Shown: one piece after another, positions 28,485 to 29,198 of the stretch
How the letters are laid out: every line of letters begins with the position of its first letter
How positions within the stretch are numbered: position 1 is the stretch's first letter
Assembly: GCA_009731375.1 (NCBI GenBank)
Contig: BJOX01000272.1
Coordinates: forward strand, 525,888-555,085
Direction of reading: 5' to 3'
Origin: Paulinella micropora
Lineage: Eukaryota > Cercozoa > Imbricatea > Euglyphida
DNA length: 29,198 bases
Notes under the pieces: generated by a model
Database searches by the model: none
What the model was told of the DNA's origin: nothing
The model's input: the letters and a program-made list of their open reading frames with translations, nothing else
Position numbers and translations under genes: made by a program

Positions 28485-28931
28485 TGTAATGTACGGGCCG
28501 GCCGACAGATCATAGGGCAAGGTGTATGGTCACTAGGCTGCTATCAAACTGAGCACTTTAATTAACGACCGGCCAAAACTTGATCACTACCGTTGACTTT
28601 TCATTGTTTTTGACCGGCCCGCTAGATTCTCCTCTGCACGACGTTTCGACTTCACTAACTGAGTTTTTGATTTCGTTCAGAAATGACTTCAAACGATCAA
28701 GTCAAAGTTCTTTTTATGTAAAGTTTGAAATTTTTATTTTAGCATTAATAAGCGTACTAGTATTCAGTTTTTGGTCATGGCGACCAACGCCATGGCGGTT
28801 GCGAGCATGACTTATGTGGGCTTGAGGTCAACTTTCTCTATACAGTCCCAACTTTCCCTTGGAGCGCCACATGCGCATGGCTTAGGAACGCAGCTACCCA
28901 TTTTCTCCTGACGGCCACCAAAACCGCACAC
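28485..28931 (-). repeat. 5' LTR copy of element A
   Basis: Bases 28508-28931 match 18509-18932; 28485-28507 are present only here and would give a TG...CA end in the minus orientation. TATA-like site at 28839-28842 and AATAAA at 28733-28738 on the minus strand. It is cut off by a 10-base gap, so the outer end is unknown. Confidence 0.75.
28839..28842 (-). promoter_or_regulatory. TATA-like element in the 5' LTR
   Basis: On the minus strand CTGTATAGAG lies about 100 bases before the AATAAA signal at 28738-28733. The order fits U3-R-U5. It is an identification by sequence only. Confidence 0.35.

Positions 28932-29198
<267 letters not shown>

Larger units (their letters stand above)
18509..28931 (-). 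mobile_element. Element A: near-complete Ty3/gypsy-type LTR retrotransposon
   Basis: Bounded by a direct repeat (18509-18932 and 28508-28931) with a single difference, T at 18623 versus C at 28622. Gag, protease, RT and RNase H share one frame, and integrase follows in that same frame after one UAG. The domain order (PR-RT-RH-IN) defines Ty3/gypsy. The near-identical ends and long open frames point to a recent insertion. The 3' copy lacks the roughly 23 bases (TGTAATG... at 28485-28507) seen beside the 5' copy, and the 5' side ends in a 10-base gap within a CA satellite, so the exact termini and target-site duplication cannot be read. Confidence 0.85.

Overview
The window is nuclear eukaryotic DNA, most likely from a microalga or other protist. 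It is dominated by mobile elements and by very long microsatellites, many of which end in assembly gaps (runs of N). Isolated kinesin-light-chain-type TPR units, a single ankyrin-repeat exon and GATA/TATC, CTA, TTG and TTTA tracts together recall chromerid or dinoflagellate-related genomes such as Chromera velia. That placement is an impression, not a demonstration. There is no bacterial operon, CRISPR array, rRNA or convincing tRNA.

Positions 1-2901 are AT-rich and differ in composition from the rest. They carry the 3' part of a retroviral-type integrase of the Polinton/Maverick or polinton-like-virus kind on +, and two small unknown genes on the other strand. This looks like the edge of a large DNA transposon or integrated virus-like element; the interior lies before base 1. 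A 690-base gap then separates it from about 8 kb of microsatellites (3592-11694). Embedded in these are unassigned unique islands, a 5'-truncated non-LTR retrotransposon with a restriction-like endonuclease domain (about 8655-9594, minus strand) and an ankyrin exon (10284-10394, plus strand).

From 12.5 kb onward the window is a nest of Ty3/gypsy-type LTR retrotransposons. Element B (minus) keeps only its integrase tail (13405-14637) and a probable 3' LTR (12490-13007). It is broken at about 14637 by element C. C is scrambled: its RT and start of RNase H lie on + (14638-15392), while its RNase H end and integrase lie on - (15801-17536). About 350 bases of TPR-coding DNA sit between them, and the integrase frame runs straight into the TPR frame. 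About 1 kb of unassigned DNA follows.

Element A (about 18.5-28.9 kb, minus) is a nearly complete, recent gypsy-type element. A 424-base direct repeat differs at one base between its two ends. One frame encodes a long Gag with a CCCH zinc finger and an RS-rich domain, then a protease with an altered active-site triad, RT and RNase H. A single in-frame UAG follows, and then an integrase with a conserved tail domain and an AT-hook. The most interesting points are the in-frame UAG between RNase H and integrase in two unrelated elements (A and C), the splicing-factor-like Gag, the tail domain shared by A and B, and a nuclease-bearing retroelement sitting inside GATA satellite. I found no novel immune or metabolic system.
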